Source: an uncultured Varibaculum sp. (GTDB lineage Bacteria > Actinomycetota > Actinomycetes > Actinomycetales > Actinomycetaceae). From it: 9,566 nucleotides of DNA. The DNA is taken from the NCBI GenBank assembly GCA_947253735.1, contig CAMYAU010000059.1, positions 1 to 9,566 on the forward strand, in the 5' to 3' direction. How positions within the stretch are numbered: position 1 is the first letter of the stretch; the number at the start of each line of letters is the position of its first letter. A program made the translations under genes and the position numbers. Shown piece by piece: positions 1-5,842 of this stretch. The notes under the pieces were generated by a model, which did not search any database, was not told where the DNA came from, and saw only the letters and a program-made list of their open reading frames with translations.

Positions 1-738
1 GTCAAACGGACGATCGCCCTTGCCGTACTTCTTGCCTACGGCCTCTTGAATTTCGCCTAGAATTTCCGGACGCAGTTTAACGTGTCCCGGCTTGTAGGCA
101 CCGTGAACGTTACCAAAGGTCAAAGCGGTCAGGTAACGTCCTTTTTCACCAAAGCCCAGAGCCTCAGCGGTCTTCATGCCGTCCTCGGGAGTGGTGTAGA
201 GCTTCTCGTTGATCTCGCCAACGATACCGTCTTCTTCACCACCGACAACGCCGATCTCGACCTCAAGGATGGTGTTGGCTTTAACCGACAGATCCAGCAG
301 TTCCTGGGCGATTTCCAGGTTTTCTTTCAACGGAACGGAGGAACCATCCCACATGTGAGACTGGTAGAAGGGGAGGCGACCAGCCTTGACCTCTTCTGCT
401 TCCATTTCCATTAGAGGACGAATCCAAGAATCGATGTTCTGCTTGGCGCAGTGGTCAGTGTGCAGCGCCACGGTGACCGAGTAGTTCTTGGCAATCTCGC
501 GCGCATAAGCGGCCATAGCCAGGGATCCGGCTACCCGATCTTTAATGGTGGAGCCCGACCAGTATTCGGCACCGCCGACCGATACCTGGATGATCCCGTC
601 GGACTCGGCCTCGGCGAAACCACGAATCGCCGCAGTTAGAGTCTGGGAAGAAGTAACGTTGATCGCAGGGTAAGCAAACTTGCCTTCCTTCGCGCGATCT
701 AGCATTTCGTTATATACATCAGGGGTTGCAATAGGCAC
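1..738 (-). CDS. fba: Class II fructose-bisphosphate aldolase (3' end outside window)
   Basis: Zinc-dependent aldolase that reversibly cleaves fructose 1,6-bisphosphate into dihydroxyacetone phosphate and glyceraldehyde 3-phosphate in cytosolic glycolysis and gluconeogenesis. The visible 246 codons translate without interruption. HTDHC (residues 93-97) carries the catalytic Asp95 and zinc ligand His96. LEVEIG gives Glu161 as second metal-site residue. GGEEDG (166-171) holds the mobile-loop glutamate, about Glu169. FGNVHGAYKPG (208-218) carries zinc ligand His212. Assignments are by analogy with E. coli FbaA. The family is usually about 340 residues, so roughly 100 C-terminal residues, including the last zinc-ligand histidine and the GGSG phosphate loop, lie off the left edge. 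The GTG start at 738 is chosen because AGGAGG lies 6 nt upstream and the product begins MPIATPDVYNEML, typical for the family. It lies downstream of the RNA methyltransferase, with 140 bp between them, so it may have its own promoter. Confidence 0.97.
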   Translation of the reverse strand, partial: MPIATPDVYNEMLDRAKEGKFAYPAINVTSSQTLTAAIRGFAEAESDGIIQVSVGGAEYWSGSTIKDRVAGSLAMAAYAREIAKNYSVTVALHTDHCAKQNIDSWIRPLMEMEAEEVKAGRLPFYQSHMWDGSSVPLKENLEIAQELLDLSVKANTILEVEIGVVGGEEDGIVGEINEKLYTTPEDGMKTAEALGFGEKGRYLTALTFGNVHGAYKPGHVKLRPEILGEIQEAVGKKYGKGDRPFD

Positions 739-744
739 GAGGGC

Positions 745-750
745 CCTCCT
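745..750 (-). promoter_or_regulatory. Ribosome binding site deciding the GTG start of fba
   Basis: On the minus strand AGGAGG occupies 750-745 and is followed by 6 nt and then GTG at 738-736. The near-perfect anti-SD match and ideal spacing support the non-ATG start. Confidence 0.85.
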
Positions 751-814
751 TTAAAGATAGACTTCTTACGCTTCTCATTCTCTCACAAGGTAGAGCTTAG
801 TGCAGGGCCTTGTG

Positions 815-838
815 TCCCAAGACGCACCCCAAGACGCA
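815..838. repeat. 12-bp tandem direct repeat upstream of fba
   Basis: Two adjacent 12-bp units, TCCCAAGACGCA (815-826) and CCCCAAGACGCA (827-838), differ only at the first base. They lie about 77 bp upstream of the fba start codon, in the 140-bp spacer after the methyltransferase gene. A tandem site on one DNA face could be a regulator operator, but it could also be chance duplication. I see no convincing -35/-10 pair in this spacer and no clear terminator after the upstream gene. Confidence 0.5.
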
Positions 839-878
839 ATATATCTCTCTAAATACCTGTACTTAGTTTTTGCTAGAT

Positions 879-1493
879 TTACTGGCCTTGGCCGCGATGC
901 TGGATTACCCACGCCCACATGGCTACCGCCGCGGCTGCTCCTACATTTATGGAGCGGGTAGACCCATACTGAGTGATCTCGTATACCGCTGCGCACTCCG
1001 TGATCATTTCCGGGCTTAATCCATTGGCTTCAGATCCAAAAACCAGGCAACACTCTGCTGGTAAGACCGCGTCCTCAAGCGGCTGGGAACCTTCCACATT
1101 GTCGATCCCGATGAGGGCGATCCCCGCCCTCTGCGCCCAATGGGCAAATGAGTCTGTATCCGGGAAATGGTCTACATGCTGGTAACGGTCAGTTACCATC
1201 GCCCCCCGTTTATTCCAGCGATGTTTTCCTACGATGTGCACCGAGTTAGCACCGAAGGCATTTGCTGAACGCACAATCGACCCAATATTGAAATCATGAT
1301 CGAGGTTTTCGATAGCGACATGAAAGGGGAAACGCTCAGTATCTAGGAACTCCCGAATCGCATCCCGACGCCAGTAACGGAAACGATCCTCCACATTGCG
1401 ACGATCCCCGCCCGCTAGTAACTCCGGATCCCAATGCTCACCTTCTGGCCAATGTTCTGGACCACCTGGCCAAGGACCAACCCCATTCCCCAT
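879..1493 (-). CDS. SpoU/TrmH-family RNA 2'-O-methyltransferase
   Basis: A 204-residue SPOUT-fold enzyme predicted to transfer a methyl group from S-adenosylmethionine to a ribose 2'-hydroxyl in rRNA or tRNA. All three family motifs are visible. Motif 1 is at 62-81 (Asn69, Ile70, Gly71 and the probable catalytic Arg75). Motif 2 is CLVFGSEANGLSPE at 149-162, part of the SAM-binding knot. Motif 3 is STRSINVGAAAAVAMW at 178-193. The first 50 residues hold a Trp/Gly/Pro-rich leader and GDRRNVEDRFRYW, a block I associate with actinobacterial members. The exact RNA target cannot be read from sequence. The ATG at 1493 lies 4 nt after the dehydrogenase stop codon, with only a weak ribosome binding site, so translational coupling is likely. 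It is probably the third gene of a pyrE-SDR-methyltransferase unit. Confidence 0.92.
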   Translation of the reverse strand: MGNGVGPWPGGPEHWPEGEHWDPELLAGGDRRNVEDRFRYWRRDAIREFLDTERFPFHVAIENLDHDFNIGSIVRSANAFGANSVHIVGKHRWNKRGAMVTDRYQHVDHFPDTDSFAHWAQRAGIALIGIDNVEGSQPLEDAVLPAECCLVFGSEANGLSPEMITECAAVYEITQYGSTRSINVGAAAAVAMWAWVIQHRGQGQ

Positions 1494-1497
1494 CGGA

Positions 1498-2271
1498 TTA
1501 GGCTTTGAAGCGGTCGCGCTGTAAATAACCGGTGAAACGGCAGACCAGGGAACGGGGAGCTTTCCAAGTCAAAAAATCAACAATCTTATAGATCACGGAA
1601 GGCACCGAGATTACCTTGCCTCGCGCCAGGTCATTTAAGGCCTGTTCAACCACATATTCCGGGGTTAACCGGGCGATTGTAGGTACGTCCTCGATCTTAG
1701 TGGTGATCTTGCTGAAGAAACCGGTATCGGTAGTTCCAGGCTTGAGCGCCATTACCTGTACCCCGCTGCCACGCAGTTCTTCCGCTAGGGCGCAACTAAA
1801 GATTTCTACCCAAGTTTTATGAGCAGCATAGGTTCCCATCGCAGTTCCGGAGGCCACCGAAGAAACATTCAAAATTGCGCCGCGTCCACGCCTACGCATC
1901 CGGGAAGCCGCGGTTTGGGAAAGCAACATGACTGCCCGCACCATCACATTCAGCCCGCGTACCTGCTGGGAGGCAGACCCATCAACGAAATCTTCCGCCA
2001 AAGCAAAACCAGCATTATTAACCAGTAGCGAGATTGGGCGCTCAGAGGAGGCTACCCGACGGGCTACCGCTTTCAATCCTGCCTGCGAAGCTAAATCAGC
2101 CGGCAACACCTCGCAGGTGACTCCGTAAAAATTTTCGATGCGTTGCGCCTGTTCCAGCAAAATATTTTCTCGGCGCGCCACCATCACCACATCGTGTCCA
2201 CGCCCTGCCAACTGGTTACAAAACTCTAGACCCAGCCCACTGGAAGCTCCGGTTACTAAAACCCATGACAT
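1498..2271 (-). CDS. Short-chain dehydrogenase/reductase (SDR), classical type
   Basis: A 257-residue, probably cytosolic oxidoreductase with a Rossmann fold. Visible motifs are the cofactor-binding TGASSGLG (7-14), an arginine pair after beta-strand 2 (VARR, 31-34) that suggests NADP(H) preference, the D-x-A region PADL (57-60), NNAG (85-88), Asn108 of the catalytic tetrad, Ser137/Ser138, and YxxxK with Tyr148 and Lys152. The loop between the serine pair and the tyrosine looks about three residues shorter than in many relatives. The substrate is unknown. The C-terminus is basic and aromatic (WKAPRSLVCRFTGYLQRDRF) and could pack on a lipid or membrane, which is inference only. ATG 2271 follows the pyrE stop by 2 nt, and GAGGGGG inside the end of pyrE serves as ribosome binding site, so the two genes are surely cotranscribed. 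Confidence 0.92.
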   Translation of the reverse strand: MSWVLVTGASSGLGLEFCNQLAGRGHDVVMVARRENILLEQAQRIENFYGVTCEVLPADLASQAGLKAVARRVASSERPISLLVNNAGFALAEDFVDGSASQQVRGLNVMVRAVMLLSQTAASRMRRRGRGAILNVSSVASGTAMGTYAAHKTWVEIFSCALAEELRGSGVQVMALKPGTTDTGFFSKITTKIEDVPTIARLTPEYVVEQALNDLARGKVISVPSVIYKIVDFLTWKAPRSLVCRFTGYLQRDRFKA

Positions 2272-2273
2272 TT

Positions 2274-2849
2274 TTAATCCCCCTCGATTCCTAAATCTGT
2301 CAAATCTAGTGCCGCCAGGTATTGCCAGCCGGCCTGGTTAACTTTTTGTTTGGCCACATCGCCGCGGTCAACCACTACCGCCACACAAAGCACTTTAGCG
2401 CCTGCTTTTTCCGCTGCCTGCGCTGCCTGGATAGGAGATCCACCGGTAGTGGAAGTATCTTCCACAATTACTACCTGTTTACCCGCGATATCTGGGCCTT
2501 CAATCTGCCGCCCCATCCCGTGATCTTTGGCTTCTTTGCGCACCACGAAAGCGTCAATGTCGAGGCCACGTGAGGACGCTGCCTGCATAATCGCGAAGGC
2601 TACCGGATCGGCTCCCATCGTTAGCCCCCCTACCGCGTCGATATCCTCTGGCAGAAAACCCGACTCTTCTAGCAAATCTAGCAGCACATGCCCGATCAGC
2701 ACCGAGGCTTCGTGATGCAAAGTAGAGCGACGCAGGTCAATATAGAAGGAAGACTTCTTTCCGCTAGCCAGGGTGAAATCCCCGAATTTAACGGATAGTT
2801 CTTTGATTAAAGAAATCAGGCGCGTCTTTTGAGAGTCGTTAGCGGTCAT
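2274..2849 (-). CDS. pyrE: Orotate phosphoribosyltransferase
   Basis: Converts orotate and PRPP to orotidine 5'-monophosphate and pyrophosphate, the fifth step of de novo pyrimidine synthesis, in the cytosol. The 191-residue product matches the small actinobacterial or archaeal-like form. FTLASGKKSSFYIDLRR (25-41) is the orotate/phosphate-binding region. GGLTMGADPVA (74-84) follows. The flexible catalytic loop FVVRKEAKDHG (101-111) carries the key lysines. VVIVEDTSTTGGS (126-138) is the PRPP-binding motif. An upstream in-frame start at 2903 would add 18 residues and overlap the divergent exonuclease gene, so ATG 2849 (MTANDSQ) is preferred even though no strong ribosome binding site is visible. 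It heads the pyrE-SDR-methyltransferase cluster, and its promoter must lie in the 41-bp divergent spacer or inside the exonuclease gene. Confidence 0.93.
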   Translation of the reverse strand: MTANDSQKTRLISLIKELSVKFGDFTLASGKKSSFYIDLRRSTLHHEASVLIGHVLLDLLEESGFLPEDIDAVGGLTMGADPVAFAIMQAASSRGLDIDAFVVRKEAKDHGMGRQIEGPDIAGKQVVIVEDTSTTGGSPIQAAQAAEKAGAKVLCVAVVVDRGDVAKQKVNQAGWQYLAALDLTDLGIEGD

Positions 2850-2890
2850 GACATTCAGTTTATCGGTTTTGTACCCGATATGGTTAGCAC

Positions 2891-3682
2891 ATGAGGATTG
2901 CAACTTGGAACGTTAACTCTATTCGGGCAAGACATGAACGGGTAAGCGCACTTTTGGAGCGGGAAAACTTGGATGTTTTGGCGATACAAGAAACCAAGTG
3001 CCGCCCAGAACAGTTCCCTTATGAGGCTTTTACCTCCGCCGGTTACGAGGTCGCGGTGCATGGGACTAACCAGTGGAATGGGGTGGCGATTATTTCTCGG
3101 GTAGGTCTCGAGGACGTGCAAAGGGATTTTCCCGGGCAGCCCGCCTACGGAAACCCGGGGAAAGAACCAGTAGTGGAACCGCGTGCAATCAGAGCAAATT
3201 GTGGCGGGGTGCAAGTCTTTTCCCTCTATGTTCCCAATGGTCGCGAGCTTTCGCACCCCCACTACCGTTATAAGCTCACTTGGCTGGCGCAACTTCGTGA
3301 ATATGCGTCCTCACTGTTAGAGGCGGACCCAAAGGTACAAATGGCACTTATGGGAGACTGGAATATTGCCCCCTTTGACCAGGATGTGTGGGATATGCAG
3401 GCGTTTGCAGGCGCCACCCACGTATCTGAACCCGAGCGCGCAGCCTTTTTCGCTTTTAAAGATGCCGGTTTCACCGAAGTTACCCGCGACCTATTTGATC
3501 AGTACACCTATTGGGACTATAAGCAGCTGCGTTTCCCCCGCAATGAAGGGATGCGAATCGATTTTGCCTACTGCTCCCCCGCCCTAGCAGAGCGGATCCA
3601 ATCCGCCGAGTCTTTACGCGAGGAACGCAAAGGCAAAGGAGCCTCTGACCATGTTCCGGTGATTTTAGAGGTGGCTCCGTAA
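2891..3682 (+). CDS. xth: Exonuclease III family AP endonuclease
   Basis: A 263-residue Mg-dependent enzyme of the exonuclease/endonuclease/phosphatase fold. It is expected to incise DNA at abasic sites and trim 3' ends during base-excision repair. All active-site residues of E. coli ExoIII can be matched: Asn7 in WNVNSIRAR, Glu34 in IQETK, Tyr113 in SLYVPNG, Asp156 and Asn158 in GDWNIAP, Asp224 in MRIDFAY and the Asp253-His254 pair in SDHVPV. The length is typical and the frame intact. It is the only plus-strand gene in the window, diverging from pyrE and converging on the serine hydrolase gene with a 4-bp gap. No clear Shine-Dalgarno sequence precedes ATG 2891. TATGGT at 2879-2884 is spaced so that a leaderless mRNA starting at the ATG is possible. 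Confidence 0.96.
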   Translation: MRIATWNVNSIRARHERVSALLERENLDVLAIQETKCRPEQFPYEAFTSAGYEVAVHGTNQWNGVAIISRVGLEDVQRDFPGQPAYGNPGKEPVVEPRAIRANCGGVQVFSLYVPNGRELSHPHYRYKLTWLAQLREYASSLLEADPKVQMALMGDWNIAPFDQDVWDMQAFAGATHVSEPERAAFFAFKDAGFTEVTRDLFDQYTYWDYKQLRFPRNEGMRIDFAYCSPALAERIQSAESLREERKGKGASDHVPVILEVAP

Positions 3683-3686
3683 CCCC

Positions 3687-4550
3687 TCAGGCGGTTTTGG
3701 ACACTTCCCGCAAGGCATGGTTTAGCTTGGGCCATAGCTGCTTGTGGAGGGCGCCGAAAGGCTTTTGCCCTAAGAAAACTGCCCCCAGGAGCGAGGCAGG
3801 GTCAATCCATAGAAAGGATCCGGATTGCCCGAAGTGCCCATAGGTCTGCTCGCTGGAGCCGGGTAGCGTCCAGTGTGGGTCTTTGGCGGCGCGGACTTCG
3901 CAGCCGAGCCCCCAGGCATTGTCACGATAGAATCCGTACCCGGGTACCACTCCGGGTAGCTGCATCCCATCACTACCTGACCAGGTAGAAAACAGCTTTT
4001 GGGATAGGAATCGCGGGCAGGCGGCCTCGTAAGCAAATGCCAAAAGTTCCCGCAGGCTGCCTTGCATTCCCCAGGCAGCCGACCCACGCAGTTCACGTTT
4101 TATTCCCAGGGGTGAAAATATCATTTCATCTACCCAGGTGGGAAAGGGAATCCCGCTACGCTGACTGAGTAGCTCGCTGAGGATTTCATATCCCGAATTG
4201 GAGTACACCCGACGACTATGCGGGGCGCGGGTAAATTCTCGTTTTTCGCGATCGAGGCCGCTGCGGTGCGTCAGCAGATCAGCCACATTAACGGGGCAAG
4301 GAGCGTTTACTCCCGGTAGTTGCTGCAACGGCTCCCCTAAGTCAAGGACACCGTTTTCTACCGCCCCCAAAATAGTGCGAGAGGTAACCAGTTTAGTCAC
4401 CGACATCCAGGGATAGACTCTATCCTGGTCACCCCAGGTTCCAAGCAACTTACAGCTTGCGGGTAGTGACGCAGATACAAAGGAAAAAAGCGCGCAGGAA
4501 ACCGAAAAAGGAAACTGCATTAAAACTGCAGCTACCGGATCAGAAGCCAT
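3687..4550 (-). CDS. Beta-lactamase-fold serine hydrolase (class C/PBP-like)
   Basis: A 287-residue protein of the serine beta-lactamase/transpeptidase-like family. The nucleophile motif SxxK is SVTK (Ser50, Lys53) and the second motif YxN is YSN (Tyr116, Asn118). The usual third motif KTG appears replaced by HFG or QSG in GHFGQSGSF (238-246), as in many esterase- or peptidase-like relatives. LLTHRSGL (92-99) is the conserved loop after the first helix pair. There is no convincing signal peptide. The N-terminus is hydrophobic in places but reads as the first strands of the domain, so a cytosolic enzyme is likelier than a secreted one. The substrate is unknown, and hydrolysis of an ester, amide or small peptide is possible. 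It is about 90 residues shorter than true class C beta-lactamases, so antibiotic resistance should not be assumed. It starts 12 bp after the TetR gene stop, with AGGAA 9 nt upstream, and is probably cotranscribed with it. Confidence 0.85.
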   Translation of the reverse strand: MASDPVAAVLMQFPFSVSCALFSFVSASLPASCKLLGTWGDQDRVYPWMSVTKLVTSRTILGAVENGVLDLGEPLQQLPGVNAPCPVNVADLLTHRSGLDREKREFTRAPHSRRVYSNSGYEILSELLSQRSGIPFPTWVDEMIFSPLGIKRELRGSAAWGMQGSLRELLAFAYEAACPRFLSQKLFSTWSGSDGMQLPGVVPGYGFYRDNAWGLGCEVRAAKDPHWTLPGSSEQTYGHFGQSGSFLWIDPASLLGAVFLGQKPFGALHKQLWPKLNHALREVSKTA

Positions 4551-4562
4551 CCTGACGAGTTC

Positions 4563-5558
4563 CTAGAAGGGACGAGCAGCCATAACTGCGGTAAGTGCCG
4601 CCACCGCTTCACGTGGCACGACACCAACATCCGCCAAAGTATTGTATTCGTCGGTTTCGAGAACGCTGTTGATAACCAAACGCCCCAACAAATCGATGCT
4701 GAGCGCCTGGTTTTCCTGCGCGTATTCGAGGTCGTTGGCGGTCAGGATGCCGGAACGAACAATCTTGTCCAGGATGTCCTCGGGCACGTCCGAAAGTCCG
4801 TATTTCTCCATTTCCTGGGAGGAAAGGCTGATGTATCCTTTTTCCAACAAATCTTCCAAGGTAAATCCAGCCACCTGCTCGATTGCGGCCATTGCGGAGG
4901 GGGATGCAAAACCGCTGGACATGATGGCGTGAAGCGCCTTGGGATTGGAAAGATCCACCTGGTTGATAATCAAGTTGGTCAAGGAACCGACTACATCTAC
5001 GCCGTCCCTGTTGTAGAGCCACTGGATATGCAGGCCGTACCATTCGGCCAGAAGGGAATGTGCCAGTGTCTTGGGATCGGAATCCTTGTTAATGAGCTCT
5101 TCTTCTTGTAGCTGCCCAAAGGCGCTGGTTAGCACCTTTTGTAACCCCTCGAAACGGGCTGCGAAGTGGTCGTGAGCCGGGTGTACCTCGTTAGAGGCTT
5201 CCACCGACAACATGCACTCCATTTCCACGATTGTGGGGTTAGAACTGAGCTCGGTAGAAAGTTCGGTGAAGGCATTGAACACTTCGAAAGGCTGCATGTG
5301 CCGCATGGCTTGCACATCGAAGTTGGAGCGATCCTCATAGCGCTCGATAACCGCCATGAGCAGGGCTTCTTTGGAGGGGAAATGGTAGATAACCCCGGGG
5401 TGGGAAATACCAACCCGGCGCGCCACATCGCGCATAGATAGACCGTGGTAGCCAACTTCCGCAATCATATCTACAGTTGCGTCAAGTATGGCTTCACGTC
5501 GAGCCACGCCACCGGCGTAGGGCCCGCGTTCCCCGCTCTTGTGTGCTGGTTTGGGCAC
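4563..5558 (-). CDS. TetR-family transcriptional regulator with long C-terminal extension
   Basis: A 331-residue predicted DNA-binding regulator. The N-terminal TetR domain is clear. ARREAILDATVDMIAEVGY (19-37) forms helix 1, and the helix-turn-helix runs through MRDVARRVGISHPGVIYHF (42-60), followed by PSKEALLMAVIERYED. Residues about 80-205 form the usual helical ligand/dimerisation domain. TetR proteins usually end near 190-230 residues. Here about 115 more follow (209-331), containing a series of degenerate units beginning with Gly-hydrophobic (near 216, 231, 241, 254, 270 and 312, with Ala285 and Ser298 in the same place). This predicts a helical repeat appendage of unknown role. The GTG start at 5558 is chosen for the purine-rich AGGGAGGGGG upstream and for the natural TetR N-terminus. 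A TTG at 5624 would add 22 residues. The likely targets are itself and the adjacent serine hydrolase. The effector is unknown. Confidence 0.88.
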   Translation of the reverse strand: MPKPAHKSGERGPYAGGVARREAILDATVDMIAEVGYHGLSMRDVARRVGISHPGVIYHFPSKEALLMAVIERYEDRSNFDVQAMRHMQPFEVFNAFTELSTELSSNPTIVEMECMLSVEASNEVHPAHDHFAARFEGLQKVLTSAFGQLQEEELINKDSDPKTLAHSLLAEWYGLHIQWLYNRDGVDVVGSLTNLIINQVDLSNPKALHAIMSSGFASPSAMAAIEQVAGFTLEDLLEKGYISLSSQEMEKYGLSDVPEDILDKIVRSGILTANDLEYAQENQALSIDLLGRLVINSVLETDEYNTLADVGVVPREAVAALTAVMAARPF

Positions 5559-5566
5559 CTGGGCAT

Positions 5567-5576
5567 CCCCCTCCCT
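5567..5576 (-). promoter_or_regulatory. Ribosome binding site supporting the GTG start of the TetR gene
   Basis: On the minus strand AGGGAGGGGG occupies 5576-5567. Its GGAGG core is 11 nt and its 3' end 8 nt upstream of GTG 5558-5556, a slightly long but acceptable spacing. The alternative TTG start at 5624 has only a weak AGGGC before it. Confidence 0.6.
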
Positions 5577-5694
5577 TTTGCCAACCGCTATGTTCTTATC
5601 TATGTCTGGGCATAAAAAACCCAAGCCCTAACTAGGATACAGTTTTTCCCCGCAAAGCACCTAACAAATCGGCGATATTTCGAAAGTGAATTAC

Positions 5695-5730
5695 ATAAGT
5701 AAAGCGCATGTTAAGAATTTGTTTACTTAT
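5695..5730. promoter_or_regulatory. Spaced inverted repeat in AT-rich spacer, candidate TetR operator
   Basis: ATAAGTAAA (5695-5703) and TTTACTTAT (5722-5730) are perfect 9-bp inverted arms separated by 18 bp. The arm centres are 27 bp apart. The repeat lies about 140-170 bp upstream of the TetR start, in the 284-bp AT-rich spacer between TetR and clpB, which otherwise holds only the clpB terminator. TetR regulators commonly bind inverted repeats near their own promoter, so autoregulation is plausible. The spacing is wider than in the classical tetO, and I could not identify a convincing -35/-10 pair here. Confidence 0.4.
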
Positions 5731-5788
5731 TAATACCAAAAAAGGGATTCAACCAGTGGATTAACCATTTTTTTGTAAAATAACAGTA

Positions 5789-5828
5789 AAAAGTGGCGCC
5801 AGGGACCATAGTCCCCGGCGCCACTTTT
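5789..5828 (-). terminator. Strong hairpin terminator after clpB
   Basis: AAAAGTGGCGCC (5789-5800) pairs perfectly with GGCGCCACTTTT (5817-5828). Inside it GGGAC (5802-5806) pairs with GTCCC (5811-5815) around a CATA loop, with one A/C mismatch between the two stems. On the minus strand it lies 14 nt after the clpB stop codon and ends in a run of five T. The symmetric A/T flanks could terminate in both directions, but the neighbouring genes are all on the minus strand, so its role is to separate clpB from the TetR unit. Confidence 0.88.
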
Positions 5829-5842
5829 CTAACATTACGTCA

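Noticed and set aside
82..414. 110-codon frame antisense to fba
   Set aside because: A shadow of the conserved aldolase coding sequence.
2850..2903. Upstream in-frame start for pyrE adding 18 residues
   Set aside because: It would overlap the start of the divergent xth gene, and the added residues (MQSSCANHIGYKTDKLNV) do not look like the family's N-terminus.
2855..3292. 145-codon frame antisense to xth
   Set aside because: It overlaps the exonuclease gene, which has every catalytic residue. The antisense product resembles nothing.
4609..5043. 144-codon frame on the same strand inside the TetR gene
   Set aside because: It is a shifted-frame reading of the regulator. The translation is rich in Arg/Gln/Gly and shows no family motif. 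The TetR frame is continuous, so no frameshift needs to be invoked.
5559..5624. TTG start for the TetR gene at 5624
   Set aside because: A rare start codon with a weak ribosome binding site. The GTG at 5558 has a strong purine-rich site and gives a normal distance to the helix-turn-helix.
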